Assembly (NCBI RefSeq): GCF_008014695.1
Contig: NZ_VOXE01000001.1
Location: 1 to 64,000, forward strand
Reading direction: 5' to 3'
DNA from: Chryseobacterium sp.
Lineage (GTDB): Bacteria; Bacteroidota; Bacteroidia; Flavobacteriales; Weeksellaceae
Length of the DNA stretch: 64,000 bases
The position numbers and the translations under genes were made by a program. Positions 52,555 to 62,117 of the stretch are shown in pieces. Below the pieces are notes generated by a model. That model had not been told where the DNA came from, ran no database searches, and saw nothing but the letters and a program-made list of their open reading frames with translations. Position 1 is the stretch's first letter, and every line of letters begins with the position of its first letter.

Positions 52555-52911
52555 TTATAGTATTCGTATTCGTTCTCTCAACAGTGTTGAGATTTTATAA
52601 TTTCCTTGTAGGGGTCTTACACTTGCTTCAATCTCCATTTGATTCATATTCGAAAAATCCTTGATATCAGGTTCATTGCTTTGAATGTACTGTGACAGTT
52701 CTTTGGCCACAGCTTGTCCCCATTCCGTCAGTTCCGCCTTTTTACCGATATATCACCAACATTCCCATATAAACTGATCAGTTGTGAATTGCCTGATTTT
52801 ATCGCCATTTAACAGCCAAACAGTTCCCTTAAATACCAATTTTTCATAACGCCTCCATTTCTGAAACACCTTTGTCGCGAAAGCCCACAAGGTGTGGGTT
52901 AAAGAGAACAT
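52555..52911 (-). pseudogene. Small element gene with in-frame TGA
   Basis: From ATG 52909-52911 the frame gives ...KVFQKWRRYEKLVFKGTVWL and ...FTTDQFIWECW, then TGA at 52753-52755. It continues in the same frame YIGKKAELTEWGQAVAKELS to ...STLLRERIRIL and a stop at 52555-52557. 118 codons with one nonsense codon. Not recognised; the even composition on both sides of the TGA suggests a decayed gene of the element. Confidence 0.45.
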
Positions 52912-52926
52912 CTAAAGTGTTTCAAT

Positions 52927-53232
52927 ATGAAAAAACAAAGAAAAAAACTACTGTTATTAGGTTTAAGCTTTATAGCAGTAACAGGTGTCTATGCACAGGG
53001 AAATGGCTCGGCAGGTATTAACGAGGCCACCCAAATGGTCACCTCTTATTTTGATCCCGCCACGCAATTGATTTATGCGATCGGTGCCGTAGTGGGTCTA
53101 ATCGGAGGGGTTAAGGTGTATAACAAATTCAGTAACGGAGATCCCGACACCAGCAAAACGGCGGCAAGCTGGTTTGGTGCGTGTATCTTCCTGATTGTAG
53201 CCGCTACCATCCTGCGTTCATTCTTCCTTTAA
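52927..53232 (+). CDS. traE: TraE, DUF4134 membrane protein
   Basis: 101 residues. Signal peptide (1-23, ending VYAQ), two helices (about 50-68 and 82-99) and the conserved NKFSNGDPDTSKTAASWFGACIF. Equivalent to small pilin-like or VirB2-type subunits of the conjugation channel. Starts the second tra operon after the hipBA insertion. Confidence 0.92.
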   Translation: MKKQRKKLLLLGLSFIAVTGVYAQGNGSAGINEATQMVTSYFDPATQLIYAIGAVVGLIGGVKVYNKFSNGDPDTSKTAASWFGACIFLIVAATILRSFFL

Positions 53233-53243
53233 ACCTTTGTCTT

Positions 53244-53576
53244 ATGAAAAACTACAATATCAACAAAGGTATCGGGAAAACGGTGGAATTTAAGGGATTG
53301 AAGGCGCAATATCTGTTCATTTTTGCAGGAGGTTTGCTTGGGCTGCTAGTGTTCGTGATGATCCTTTATATGGCAGGAGTTAATACTTACATCTGTCTGT
53401 CCCTTGGAGTAATAAGCAGCAGTGTGCTCATCTGGCAGACCTTTTCACTGAACGGCAAGTATGGAGAACACGGTCTGATGAAATTGGGCGCTCAAAAAAA
53501 GCATCCCCGTTATATCATCAGCCGAAAATGCATCTATCGCTACCTGAAAAGTAACCGTCAAAAAGCTTCAGTATGA
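53244..53576 (+). CDS. traF: TraF, DUF4133 membrane protein
   Basis: 110 residues from ATG 53244 (MKNYNINKGIGKTVEFKG). Two adjacent helices (about 24-70) and a basic tail (KKHPRYIISRKCIYRYLKS). VirB3-like in position and size. Its stop overlaps the traG start by four bases. Confidence 0.92.
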   Translation: MKNYNINKGIGKTVEFKGLKAQYLFIFAGGLLGLLVFVMILYMAGVNTYICLSLGVISSSVLIWQTFSLNGKYGEHGLMKLGAQKKHPRYIISRKCIYRYLKSNRQKASV

Positions 53577-56080
53577 GAAATACCTCCAAGTCAGCAACAC
53601 TGGAGCGTAAATTTCCACTGCTTGCGATAGAAAATGGCTGCATCATTTCAAAAGATGCGGATGTGACGGTTTGCTTCAAGGTAAGGCTTCCCGAACTTTT
53701 TACAGTGGCTTCAGCAGAGTATGAAGCGATTCATTCTTCCTGGTTCAAAGCAATCAAAACGCTGCCTGATTATTCGGTCATTCATAAGCAGGATTGGTAT
53801 ATCAAAGAAAACTACAGTCCTGATCTTTCCAGGGAAGACCAGAGCTTTCTTTCTAAATCCTTTGAACGCCATTTCAATGAGCGCCCTTTCTTAAATCACT
53901 ACTGTTACCTTTTCATTACGAAGACGAGCAAAGAAAGGATGCGGATGCAGAGCAACTTTTCATCACTTTGCAAAGGCAGACTGATCCCAAAGGAGCTTAA
54001 GGACAAAGAAGCTGTCGCCCGATTTATGGAGTCTGTTGATCAGTTCGAAAGAATTATGAATGACAGTGGTTACGTCCAATTGGAAAGGATGACTGAGAAT
54101 GAGATTTCGGGAACTGCAGCGCATTCCGGCCTGCTCGAACAGTATCTTACTTTGTCAAGAGAGGTGAATCCGTCTTTACAGGACATCAGGCTGGGGCCTG
54201 AGGAAATGAGAATCGGCAACAACCGCTTAATTATGCACACCTTATCCGATACCGAAGACTTGCCCGGCACTGTTGCATCACACAGCAGATATGAAAAATT
54301 AAGCACTGACAGGAGTGATTGCCTGCTGTCTTTTGCTTCTCCGGTAGGACTCCTCTTGAGCTGTAACCACATTTACAACCAATATTTGTTTCTGGATAAC
54401 AGCGAAGCCAATCTGGAAAAGTTTGAGAAATCCGCAAGGAATATGAACTCGCTGGCAAGATACAGCCGGGCCAATCAGATCAACAGGGAGTGGATCGAAA
54501 AGTACCTTAACGAAGCGCATTCGTACGGCCTCCAGTCCATCCGTGCCCATTTCAATGTGATGACATGGTCGGATCATCCATCAGAGTTAAAGCAGCTGAA
54601 GAATGATACCGGAAGTGCTTTGTCGTTAATGGAATGCAAGCCCCGTCACAACACGACGGACACTGCTACTCTCTACTGGGCGGGCATACCCGGTAATGCC
54701 GGTGATTTTCCCAGCGAGGAAAGTTTTTACACCTTCATCGAGCCCGCATTGTGCTTTTTCACTGAAGAAACCAACTATAAGGATTCTCCTTCACCTTTCG
54801 GAATCAAAATGGCTGACCGGCTGACCGGGAAACCGATTCACTTGGATATCTCTGACCTGCCGATGAAACAGGGCATTATCACCAACCGGAACAAGTTTAT
54901 TTTGGGACCATCGGGCAGCGGAAAATCATTTTTCACCAACCACATGGTAAGACAGTATTATGAGCAGGGAGCTCACGTGCTGCTGATCGATACCGGAAAC
55001 TCCTATCAGGGTTTGTGCGAACTGATCAAAGGCAGGACAAAAGGGGAGGATGGTGTCTATTTCACTTATACTGAGGACAACCCCATTGCCTTTAATCCCT
55101 TCTATACCGATGACGGAATCTTTGATATTGAAAAAAGAGAAAGCATCAAAACGCTGATCCTCACTTTATGGAAAAGGGATGATGAGCCGCCTGCCCGTTC
55201 AGAGGAAGTTGCCCTGTCCAATGCCGTGAGTGGATACATTGAAAAGATCAAGTCTTCTCATCAGCATCCTTCATTCAATGGGTTCTATGATTATGTAAAG
55301 GACGACTACCGTAAGATATTGCAAGAAAAACAGGTAAGGGAAAAGGATTTTGATGTTGCCAATTTCCTCAACGTACTGGAACCTTACTACAAAGGTGGGG
55401 AATATGACTACCTGCTCAATTCTGAGAAGCAGCTCGATCTTCTGTCCAAGCGTTTCATCGTTTTTGAGATCGATGCAATCAAAGATCATAAGATACTGTT
55501 TCCCATTGTCACGATCATCATTATGGAAGTTTTCATCAACAAGATGCGCCGATTGAAGGGCATCCGAAAACTGATCCTCATTGAAGAAGCGTGGAAAGCC
55601 ATTGCCAAGGAAGGTATGGCTGAGTATATTAAATATCTGTTCAAAACGGTCAGGAAATTCTTTGGGGAGGCGATCGTGGTCACGCAGGAAGTAGATGACA
55701 TCATTCAGTCACCGGTTGTCAAGGAAAGCATCATCAACAATTCAGACTGCAAGATCCTTCTTGACCAGCGCAAGTACATGAACAAATTCGATGATATTCA
55801 GACAATGCTCGGTTTGACCGATAAAGAAAAAGCGCAGGTACTTTCCATCAATATGAATAATGATCCGAAGAGACTCTATAAGGAGGTTTGGATCGGACTG
55901 GGCGGAACGCACTCTGCGGTGTATGCGACTGAAGTTTCAACAGAAGAATATTTAGCTTATACCACTGAAGAGACAGAGAAAATTGAAGTAATGAATCTGG
56001 CCTCTGAACTGGATGGTAATGTAGAACATGCCATCAGGAAGATCGCTCTCAGGAAAATCAAAACCAACAAAGAAAATTAA
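53573..56080 (+). CDS. traG: TraG, VirB4-type conjugation ATPase
   Basis: 835 residues. N-terminal VirB4-like domain, then Walker A LGPSGSGKSFFTN (about 444-456), HVLLIDTGNSYQGLC and Walker B KLILIEEAWKAIAKEG. Powers assembly of the mating channel. Overlaps traF (ATGA) and precedes traI by 20 bases. Confidence 0.94.
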   Translation: MRNTSKSATLERKFPLLAIENGCIISKDADVTVCFKVRLPELFTVASAEYEAIHSSWFKAIKTLPDYSVIHKQDWYIKENYSPDLSREDQSFLSKSFERHFNERPFLNHYCYLFITKTSKERMRMQSNFSSLCKGRLIPKELKDKEAVARFMESVDQFERIMNDSGYVQLERMTENEISGTAAHSGLLEQYLTLSREVNPSLQDIRLGPEEMRIGNNRLIMHTLSDTEDLPGTVASHSRYEKLSTDRSDCLLSFASPVGLLLSCNHIYNQYLFLDNSEANLEKFEKSARNMNSLARYSRANQINREWIEKYLNEAHSYGLQSIRAHFNVMTWSDHPSELKQLKNDTGSALSLMECKPRHNTTDTATLYWAGIPGNAGDFPSEESFYTFIEPALCFFTEETNYKDSPSPFGIKMADRLTGKPIHLDISDLPMKQGIITNRNKFILGPSGSGKSFFTNHMVRQYYEQGAHVLLIDTGNSYQGLCELIKGRTKGEDGVYFTYTEDNPIAFNPFYTDDGIFDIEKRESIKTLILTLWKRDDEPPARSEEVALSNAVSGYIEKIKSSHQHPSFNGFYDYVKDDYRKILQEKQVREKDFDVANFLNVLEPYYKGGEYDYLLNSEKQLDLLSKRFIVFEIDAIKDHKILFPIVTIIIMEVFINKMRRLKGIRKLILIEEAWKAIAKEGMAEYIKYLFKTVRKFFGEAIVVTQEVDDIIQSPVVKESIINNSDCKILLDQRKYMNKFDDIQTMLGLTDKEKAQVLSINMNNDPKRLYKEVWIGLGGTHSAVYATEVSTEEYLAYTTEETEKIEVMNLASELDGNVEHAIRKIALRKIKTNKEN

Positions 56081-56100
56081 ATCATTTAAAATTTACAACA

Positions 56101-56733
56101 ATGAAAAATTTAATCATTAAAGCAGCAATGGTGGTGTTTATCGCTACCACAACCTGTGCAAAAGCACAGTTCGTCGTAACCGATCCCGGTAACCTGGCAT
56201 CGGGAATCCTTAATTCCGCCAATGAGATTGTACAGACCTCCTCTACGGTTTCTAATGTCGTCAAAAACTTCAATGAGGTCAAGAAAGTTTATGAGCAGGG
56301 CAAGGAATATTATGACAAACTCAAAGCGATCAACAGTCTGGTGAAAGATGCCCGAAAAGTACAGCAGACGGTTTTACTTGTTGGAGACGTTTCCGAAATC
56401 TATGTCACTAATTTCAGCAAAATGCTCAACGATCCCAACTTCAACGCTCAGGAGCTTACGGCGATTGCGAACGGGTATTCGGCATTGCTTACTGAAAGCA
56501 CGGAACTGCTGAAAGAACTGAAGGAAATTATTACAGCCAATGGGCTGTCTTTAAACGATAAGGAACGGATGGACGTGATTGACAGGGTTTACAAAGAGGT
56601 CAAAGATTACCATAATCTGGTACGGTATTACACGAACAAAAATATTTCTGTCAGCTACCTGAGGGCAAAAAAACAGAACAATACGAAAAGGGTGTTGGAT
56701 CTGTACGGAACCTCAAACCAAAAATACTGGTAA
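56101..56733 (+). CDS. traI: TraI, DUF4141 protein
   Basis: 210 residues, signal peptide (AKAQ at about 20-23), then a helical periplasmic protein with NEVKKVYEQGKEYYDKLKAINSL and DYHNLVRYYTNKN; DUF4141 is the family found here. VirB5-like by position. Confidence 0.9.
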   Translation: MKNLIIKAAMVVFIATTTCAKAQFVVTDPGNLASGILNSANEIVQTSSTVSNVVKNFNEVKKVYEQGKEYYDKLKAINSLVKDARKVQQTVLLVGDVSEIYVTNFSKMLNDPNFNAQELTAIANGYSALLTESTELLKELKEIITANGLSLNDKERMDVIDRVYKEVKDYHNLVRYYTNKNISVSYLRAKKQNNTKRVLDLYGTSNQKYW

Positions 56734-56734
56734 G

Positions 56735-57727
56735 ATGGAACCGAACAATTTACACGAGGTACTTCGTTCTGTTTACGATGAGATGATGCCTTTATGCGCC
56801 GATATGGCCGCTGTTGCAAAGGGCGTAGCTGGCTTGGGAGCATTGTTTTATGTGGCTATTAAGGTGTGGCAGTCTCTGAGCCGCGCTGAACCGATTGATC
56901 TGTATCCGATGCTCAGACCTTTTGCAATCGGCATCTGCATTATGTTTTTTTCAACACTGGTATTAGGGAGTATCAATGGCGTATTAAGTCCAATTGTCCA
57001 GGGAAGCCATTCGATGCTGGAGGATCAGGTATTGGATCTGAATGATCTGCAGGAGAAAAAGGATTTGTTGGAAAGGGAAGCGATGCTGCGGAATCCAGAA
57101 ATGGCATATCTGGTATCGGATGAAGAATTTGACAAAAAACTTGAAGAGCTGGGGTGGTCACCATCAGATTTGGTCACCATGTCGGGAATGTATATCGAAA
57201 GAGAGATGTTTGATGTCAAGAAGCAGATCAGGGACGGCTTCCGTGAGTTTCTGGAGATTCTGTTCCAATCTGCTGCCCTGGTCATTGATACGATCCGAAC
57301 CTTCTTTCTTATTGTACTTTCGATATTGGGACCCATTGCATTTGCCATTTCAGTCTGGGATGGATTTCAGACCACGCTCACCCAATGGCTGACCCGATAC
57401 ATCAGTGTCTACTTGTGGTTACCCGTCGCGGATATTTTCAGTTCCATTTTAGCAAAAATACAATCGCTCATCCTGGAACGGGACATTGAAATGCTGGCGG
57501 ATCCCAACTTCATTCCCGATACCTCCAATACGGTGTATATCATTTATATGGTAATCGGGATCATAGGGTACTTTACAGTTCCCACCGTTACAGGATGGGT
57601 CATTCAGGCGGGAGGGGCCGGGAACTTCATCCGCAACGTCAACCAGACCGCCACCAAGTCAGGAAATATCGCAGGCGCAGCAGCCGGTTCGGCAACAGGC
57701 AATATCTCAGGAAGATTATTAAAATAA
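56735..57727 (+). CDS. traJ: TraJ, polytopic channel protein
   Basis: 330 residues, start one base after the traI stop. Several membrane helices (about 25-45, 60-80, 180-200, 220-260, 270-295) and the family's FAISVWDGFQTTLTQWLTRYI. VirB6-like, inner-membrane part of the channel. Confidence 0.92.
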   Translation: MEPNNLHEVLRSVYDEMMPLCADMAAVAKGVAGLGALFYVAIKVWQSLSRAEPIDLYPMLRPFAIGICIMFFSTLVLGSINGVLSPIVQGSHSMLEDQVLDLNDLQEKKDLLEREAMLRNPEMAYLVSDEEFDKKLEELGWSPSDLVTMSGMYIEREMFDVKKQIRDGFREFLEILFQSAALVIDTIRTFFLIVLSILGPIAFAISVWDGFQTTLTQWLTRYISVYLWLPVADIFSSILAKIQSLILERDIEMLADPNFIPDTSNTVYIIYMVIGIIGYFTVPTVTGWVIQAGGAGNFIRNVNQTATKSGNIAGAAAGSATGNISGRLLK

Positions 57728-57739
57728 AATTACAATCCT

Positions 57740-58363
57740 ATGGAATTTAAAACTTTAAGAAATATTGAGAACAGCTTTAAGCAGATCCGTCTGTTCACCT
57801 TTGTTTTTGCAGTGCTGTGCTTTGCAGTGGTGGGAGTTGTGGTGTACAAGTCCTACGAATTTGCCGAAGAACAGCGCCAGAAAATCTATGTACTGGATAA
57901 TGGCAAATCGCTGATGGTAGCGCTGTCACAAGACATAGCAATCAACCGGCCGGTCGAGGCCAGGGAGCACGTTAGGCGTTTTCATGAATTGCTCTTTACG
58001 GTGGCACCGGATAAGAATGCGATCGAAAGCAATGTGAAAAGAGCATTTAATCTTGCCGATCAGTCAGCTTTTGATTATTACAAAGATCTGCAGGAGAAAG
58101 GATATTACAACAGGATCATTTCAGGTAACATCCAACAGAGGATCGAGGTCGACAGTGTCGTCGCCGACTTCAATACTTACCCTTACCCGGTCAGAACCTA
58201 TGGAAGGCAGTTTATTATCAGGTCAAGCAACCTTACGGTGAGAAGCTTGATCACCACCTGTACACTCGTCAATTCTGTACGGTCAGACAGCAATCCTCAG
58301 GGATTTACCATTGAAAAATTCAACGTCACTGAAAACAAAGACGTCGAAACGGTTGAACGTTAA
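57740..58363 (+). CDS. traK: TraK, VirB8-like protein
   Basis: 207 residues, one N-terminal helix (about 18-40) and a periplasmic domain with LFTVAPDKNAIESNVKRAFNL; conserved Bacteroidota TraK. Bridges inner-membrane channel parts. Confidence 0.92.
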   Translation: MEFKTLRNIENSFKQIRLFTFVFAVLCFAVVGVVVYKSYEFAEEQRQKIYVLDNGKSLMVALSQDIAINRPVEAREHVRRFHELLFTVAPDKNAIESNVKRAFNLADQSAFDYYKDLQEKGYYNRIISGNIQQRIEVDSVVADFNTYPYPVRTYGRQFIIRSSNLTVRSLITTCTLVNSVRSDSNPQGFTIEKFNVTENKDVETVER

Positions 58364-58373
58364 AATAAAAACA

Positions 58374-58649
58374 ATGAAAAAGATAAGAGATAAAATCGAA
58401 GATCAGGTGATACATCTGGAAAGAAGATGGAACGCTTTGCCGTCAGGAAGACAGCGGTTATTCACCAAGCTCTTTTTTGCTGGTTACGCTGTTCTTACGG
58501 TACTGGTGGTCATCAGCATATGGATCTCCACTGCAGATAAGCAAAACACCATGTTCATCGGACACATCAGTGCCATTTCAGATCAACCTGCAGCGAAAGA
58601 AACGGCAAAGGCCACTGTCAAATCAACCGTCAAAAAAACGAATCCATGA
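58374..58649 (+). CDS. traL: TraL small membrane protein
   Basis: 91 residues from ATG 58374 (MKKIRDKIEDQVIHLERRW). One helix (about 32-51) and a polar tail. The LERRWNALPSGRQRL start is the TraL signature. Its stop overlaps traM (ATGA); an earlier TTG would overlap traK and is rejected. Confidence 0.85.
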   Translation: MKKIRDKIEDQVIHLERRWNALPSGRQRLFTKLFFAGYAVLTVLVVISIWISTADKQNTMFIGHISAISDQPAAKETAKATVKSTVKKTNP

Positions 58650-59935
58650 GAGATACAGATAAAATCAAGGTCACTGAAGGTGAATCGCCGGCACCACAAA
58701 ACAGTTCAGAAGGTTTACACAGATTCCACTGGGAAAAGCTGAAGAAACCAGTCATTTACTGTTTGATGGCAATTGTATGTGCAGGTTGTCTCTATCTCAT
58801 ATTTAAGCCAATGGATCATCAGATCATTGAAGAGTCAGGGTTCAATGCAGGAATTCCACAGGCAAAAGAGAACAAGCTGCAGTCAGACAAGCAGAAAGCC
58901 TATGAGGAGCAACTGCTGGAACAAAAGACTGAAGAACAAAAGAATGCCATCACCTCACTGGCCGATTACTGGAACGGCCCTGAAAGTTCCGGTCCAACGC
59001 CATTGGAAGGTAAGCAGGGTATACAATCTCCATCTGATCAGAATGCAGTGAACAGCTATCGGCAAGCGCAGCAAACCCTGAGCTCTTTTTATGGACGGGA
59101 TGAGCAGGAGGTGAATAACCTCAGGAAAGAGATTACAAGACTGAAGAATGAAGCGGTACAGAACAAAGATGTTCCGCCCGGCCTTGGAGTGAATGATCAG
59201 CTTGAACTGATGGAAAAGTCCTATCAAATGGCTGCCAAATATCTTCCAACGACTAATAAGCAGGAGGAATCTGCATCAAAAGACCGGGAATTAAAACAGT
59301 CAGCTGAAAGCAAAGCTGTGCTTACCCCTGCAAGACCTGCGCGTCAGAGTATTGTAACAACTTTATACAGGGAGCCATCCGACAGCGTCTTTCTGGCTGG
59401 CCTATACGGTAAACGTTTTTTTAGCAGCCAGAATAATGGCAGGGAAATGACCGGTCAGCCCAAAAATGCGGTCAGAGGTATTGTACAGGAATCAAAGACC
59501 ATGACCAATGATGGGACATTATCCGTCAGATTAGTGGAAAGTATGGTGGTGGGTACCGTTGAAATTCCGGCCGGAACCACACTAAAAGCATCAGGTAAAT
59601 TTCAGGGGGGGAGACTTCAGTTGAAGATTTCATCCATTGAATATCGCGGCAGTATCTATCCTGTAGAGATCAATATTCATGATAATGACGGTCAGCCTGG
59701 CCTATATGTTCCGTATTCACCGGAGCAAAACGCCTTAACAGATATTGTGGGCAATATGAGTCAAAGTTCAGGAACCAATATCATGATGAACCAGTCAGCA
59801 GGTCAGCAAATCGCTTCGGATCTGAGCAGGGGTGTTGTGCAGGGTTTGTCAGGCTATTTCCAAAAGAGGGTCAGACAACCGAAAGTTAATGTTAAGGCTG
59901 GTCACCAGCTGTTTCTTTTACCAAAAAGCAATTAA
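58646..59935 (+). CDS. traM: TraM, VirB10-like conjugation protein
   Basis: 429 residues. One membrane helix (about 30-50), a Gln/Glu-rich coiled-coil stretch (about 75-190) and a C-terminal beta domain with NAVRGIVQESKTMTNDGTLSVRL and AGTTLKASGKFQGGRLQL, ending in the anchor KVNVKAGHQLFLLPK. Links inner and outer membrane parts. Confidence 0.92.
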   Translation: MRDTDKIKVTEGESPAPQNSSEGLHRFHWEKLKKPVIYCLMAIVCAGCLYLIFKPMDHQIIEESGFNAGIPQAKENKLQSDKQKAYEEQLLEQKTEEQKNAITSLADYWNGPESSGPTPLEGKQGIQSPSDQNAVNSYRQAQQTLSSFYGRDEQEVNNLRKEITRLKNEAVQNKDVPPGLGVNDQLELMEKSYQMAAKYLPTTNKQEESASKDRELKQSAESKAVLTPARPARQSIVTTLYREPSDSVFLAGLYGKRFFSSQNNGREMTGQPKNAVRGIVQESKTMTNDGTLSVRLVESMVVGTVEIPAGTTLKASGKFQGGRLQLKISSIEYRGSIYPVEINIHDNDGQPGLYVPYSPEQNALTDIVGNMSQSSGTNIMMNQSAGQQIASDLSRGVVQGLSGYFQKRVRQPKVNVKAGHQLFLLPKSN

Positions 59936-59950
59936 TAAAAAATTAAAATA

Positions 59951-60853
59951 ATGAACAAAATAAAAAGTTCCTCAATTTTTATAATCCTGTTTCTGCTGGT
60001 CGCGACCAGGTCATTTTCGCAGGATTCTGCATCGGTCAACCTTCCGCTTGAAGAGGCAAGGGTAGATCCATATAAAATGCAGGTCACGTACAGTAAGACC
60101 ACCCATCTGATGTTTCCTTCGCCCATCAGATACGTTGACCTTGGAAGCGATCTTTTGGTCGCCAATAAGGCGGAACCTATCGGAAATGTTCTGCGGATCA
60201 AGTCGGCAGTAAGAGATTTCGAAGAGGAAACTAATTTTTCTGTAATTACAGAGGATGGTAAATTTTACAATTTCGATGTTTTTTACAGTCCTTATCCGGA
60301 AGTACTGAATTACGATCTGCTGAAGCTGCAGAGAGCAGGCGAGCGGCAGTTTTCTCCTGATGTTTTGTTTGAGGATCTAAAGGGAAGTTCGTCTTCCCTG
60401 ACGGCACTCATTATGGAAAACCTGTATGAAAAAAGCAAAAAAACAATCAGACATATTTCTTCAAGGAGCTTAGGGATTCTTTTTTCAGTTCGGGCGCTTC
60501 ATGTGAATGACAGTAAATTCTATTTTACTTTACAGATCGACAACAGCAGCAACATAGCGTTTGATGTAGATCTGGTGAATTTCAGGATTGTGGACAAAAA
60601 AAATCTTAAAAGAACAGTCGTTCAGGATAAGCTCTTAAAACCGGTTCGAATCTATAATCCGGTGATGACCGCAAACCATCATTCCAATATGCGGGCGGTC
60701 TACTTACTCGATCAGTTTACCCTGTTGAAAGATCAGGCTTTAGAAATTGAAATTCTTGAGAAGAATGGAGGCAGGCACCAAAAAGTTCAGCTTGAAAATG
60801 CAGACCTTATCAATGCCAGAATGATCAGCAATTTAACCATAAAATCTAAATAA
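59951..60853 (+). CDS. traN: TraN, DUF4138 VirB9-like protein
   Basis: 300 residues, signal peptide (RSFSQ at about 21-25), then KTTHLMFPSPIRYVDLGS, the start of the DUF4138 domain. Periplasmic/outer-membrane core component, 15 bases after traM. Confidence 0.92.
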   Translation: MNKIKSSSIFIILFLLVATRSFSQDSASVNLPLEEARVDPYKMQVTYSKTTHLMFPSPIRYVDLGSDLLVANKAEPIGNVLRIKSAVRDFEEETNFSVITEDGKFYNFDVFYSPYPEVLNYDLLKLQRAGERQFSPDVLFEDLKGSSSSLTALIMENLYEKSKKTIRHISSRSLGILFSVRALHVNDSKFYFTLQIDNSSNIAFDVDLVNFRIVDKKNLKRTVVQDKLLKPVRIYNPVMTANHHSNMRAVYLLDQFTLLKDQALEIEILEKNGGRHQKVQLENADLINARMISNLTIKSK

Positions 60854-60854
60854 G

Positions 60855-61412
60855 ATGAACAGGATATTTTCATTAATGATTTTATTTACAATAAGCATGA
60901 AACTGCAGGCTCAGCAGATGATCCCGAAACAGAAGGGTCTTGAACTGGCCTATTCAGTATTTCCACAATCTCCGGAAAAACAAAATTATGCGGTCAGCGC
61001 AGGACTCATTTCTTACGCAAAAAAAGGAAATTACTTTTTCTGCCTGGCAGAGTACAGCAGAAAGTATTACGAATATACGAATGTTGATATTCCAATTGAT
61101 ATCTATCTGTTTAATGGAGGTTACAGCGTATATCTTTGGGGAGATGCTATGAGGAATGTCAATTTTAATATAGGTTTAGGCGGAGTTGTCGGTTATGAGG
61201 AGGTGAACGCGGGTGTGAAAACCCTCAGTGATAGTGCTGTGATTAATTCAGCCCGGCAATTTATCTATGGTGGATCTGGAAAGCTTTCGATAGAAAGTTA
61301 CCTGTCAGAACATCTGGTGTTTTTAGTGAACGGACAGCTGCGATTCCTACATAACAGCCAGCCTGGGGGATTTTATTCATTATTCGGCTGTGGAGTAAGG
61401 TTTAATTTTTAA
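60855..61412 (+). CDS. traO: TraO outer membrane protein
   Basis: 185 residues with a signal peptide (MKLQAQ at about 15-20) and beta-strand pattern ending in a C-terminal phenylalanine (FGCGVRFNF). TraO of CTnDOT elements. One base after the traN stop. Confidence 0.85.
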   Translation: MNRIFSLMILFTISMKLQAQQMIPKQKGLELAYSVFPQSPEKQNYAVSAGLISYAKKGNYFFCLAEYSRKYYEYTNVDIPIDIYLFNGGYSVYLWGDAMRNVNFNIGLGGVVGYEEVNAGVKTLSDSAVINSARQFIYGGSGKLSIESYLSEHLVFLVNGQLRFLHNSQPGGFYSLFGCGVRFNF

Positions 61413-61417
61413 AAACG

Positions 61418-61861
61418 ATGGTCATGAAAAATCCAATCAACACAAAATTCCTGATAGCATTCAAGTATAGTCTGGCAATTTTAATCAGTCTTGTATTTAA
61501 TTCCTGTCAGGACAACTATCTGGAAATTCAGCAGAATTTTCCCTTTGAAGTATCGGTGATGCCTGTGCCTGCTAAAATACAAGAGGATGAGACCGTAGAA
61601 ATCCGCATATCACTTTTGACGGCTTCAAACTTTAGCGGCACAACCTACAGCATTCGGTATTTCCAGTACGAGGGAAACGGTAAACTTCAACATTATAACG
61701 ATTCACCTTATCTCCCTAATGATGAATATCCGCTCCCTGATAAAGTTTTCAGGCTTTACTATACTTCGGCGTCTTCTGAATCCCATCAATTTACCATTTG
61801 GATCAAAGATAATTTGGGCAATGAAAGAAAGGTGGAATTTGAATTTGAAAATGCGCCTTAG
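61418..61861 (+). CDS. traQ: TraQ, DUF3872 lipoprotein
   Basis: 147 residues (a second ATG two codons in). Lipobox FNSC (Cys about 28) and an Ig-like beta domain with ETVEIRISLLTASNFSGTTYSIRYFQ and FTIWIKDNLGNERKVEFEF. Normally preceded by a traP gene, which is missing here. Confidence 0.88.
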   Translation: MVMKNPINTKFLIAFKYSLAILISLVFNSCQDNYLEIQQNFPFEVSVMPVPAKIQEDETVEIRISLLTASNFSGTTYSIRYFQYEGNGKLQHYNDSPYLPNDEYPLPDKVFRLYYTSASSESHQFTIWIKDNLGNERKVEFEFENAP

Positions 61862-62074
61862 GAATACCCGTTTGTTTTCTGACGGGACAAAGACGTGTAA
61901 TGACAGAGCAATTTTCAGAATATCTGTTTAATTTAATATTAAATATGCAGTAACTCACAACTTTTATGATGCAGAAGGCTGAAGCCAGGATGATCATAGG
62001 AGTTGTATCATTTTAATCTGCGAAAGGACGTTTCCGACCGTCGGGAGGAATTGTCTTTTCGCCCGAAATTTTAA

Positions 62075-62117
62075 AAATGAGGACTGCATATTCTGCTGTC
62101 CTCATTTCTGTTTTTTA
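62075..62117. terminator. Terminator at the end of the tra operon
   Basis: AAATGAGGAC (62075-62084) and GTCCTCATTT (62098-62107), then CTGTTTTTT. A 10-bp stem with a 13-base loop. Also faces the converging RadC-like gene, whose stop lies at 62115. Confidence 0.85.

Noticed and set aside
15288-52911. Stop-codon readthrough or genetic recoding, suggested by three genes with one in-frame stop each
   Set aside because: The stops are TAG, TAA and TGA, there is no common sequence context, and all three genes lie in accessory DNA; simple decay is the better account.
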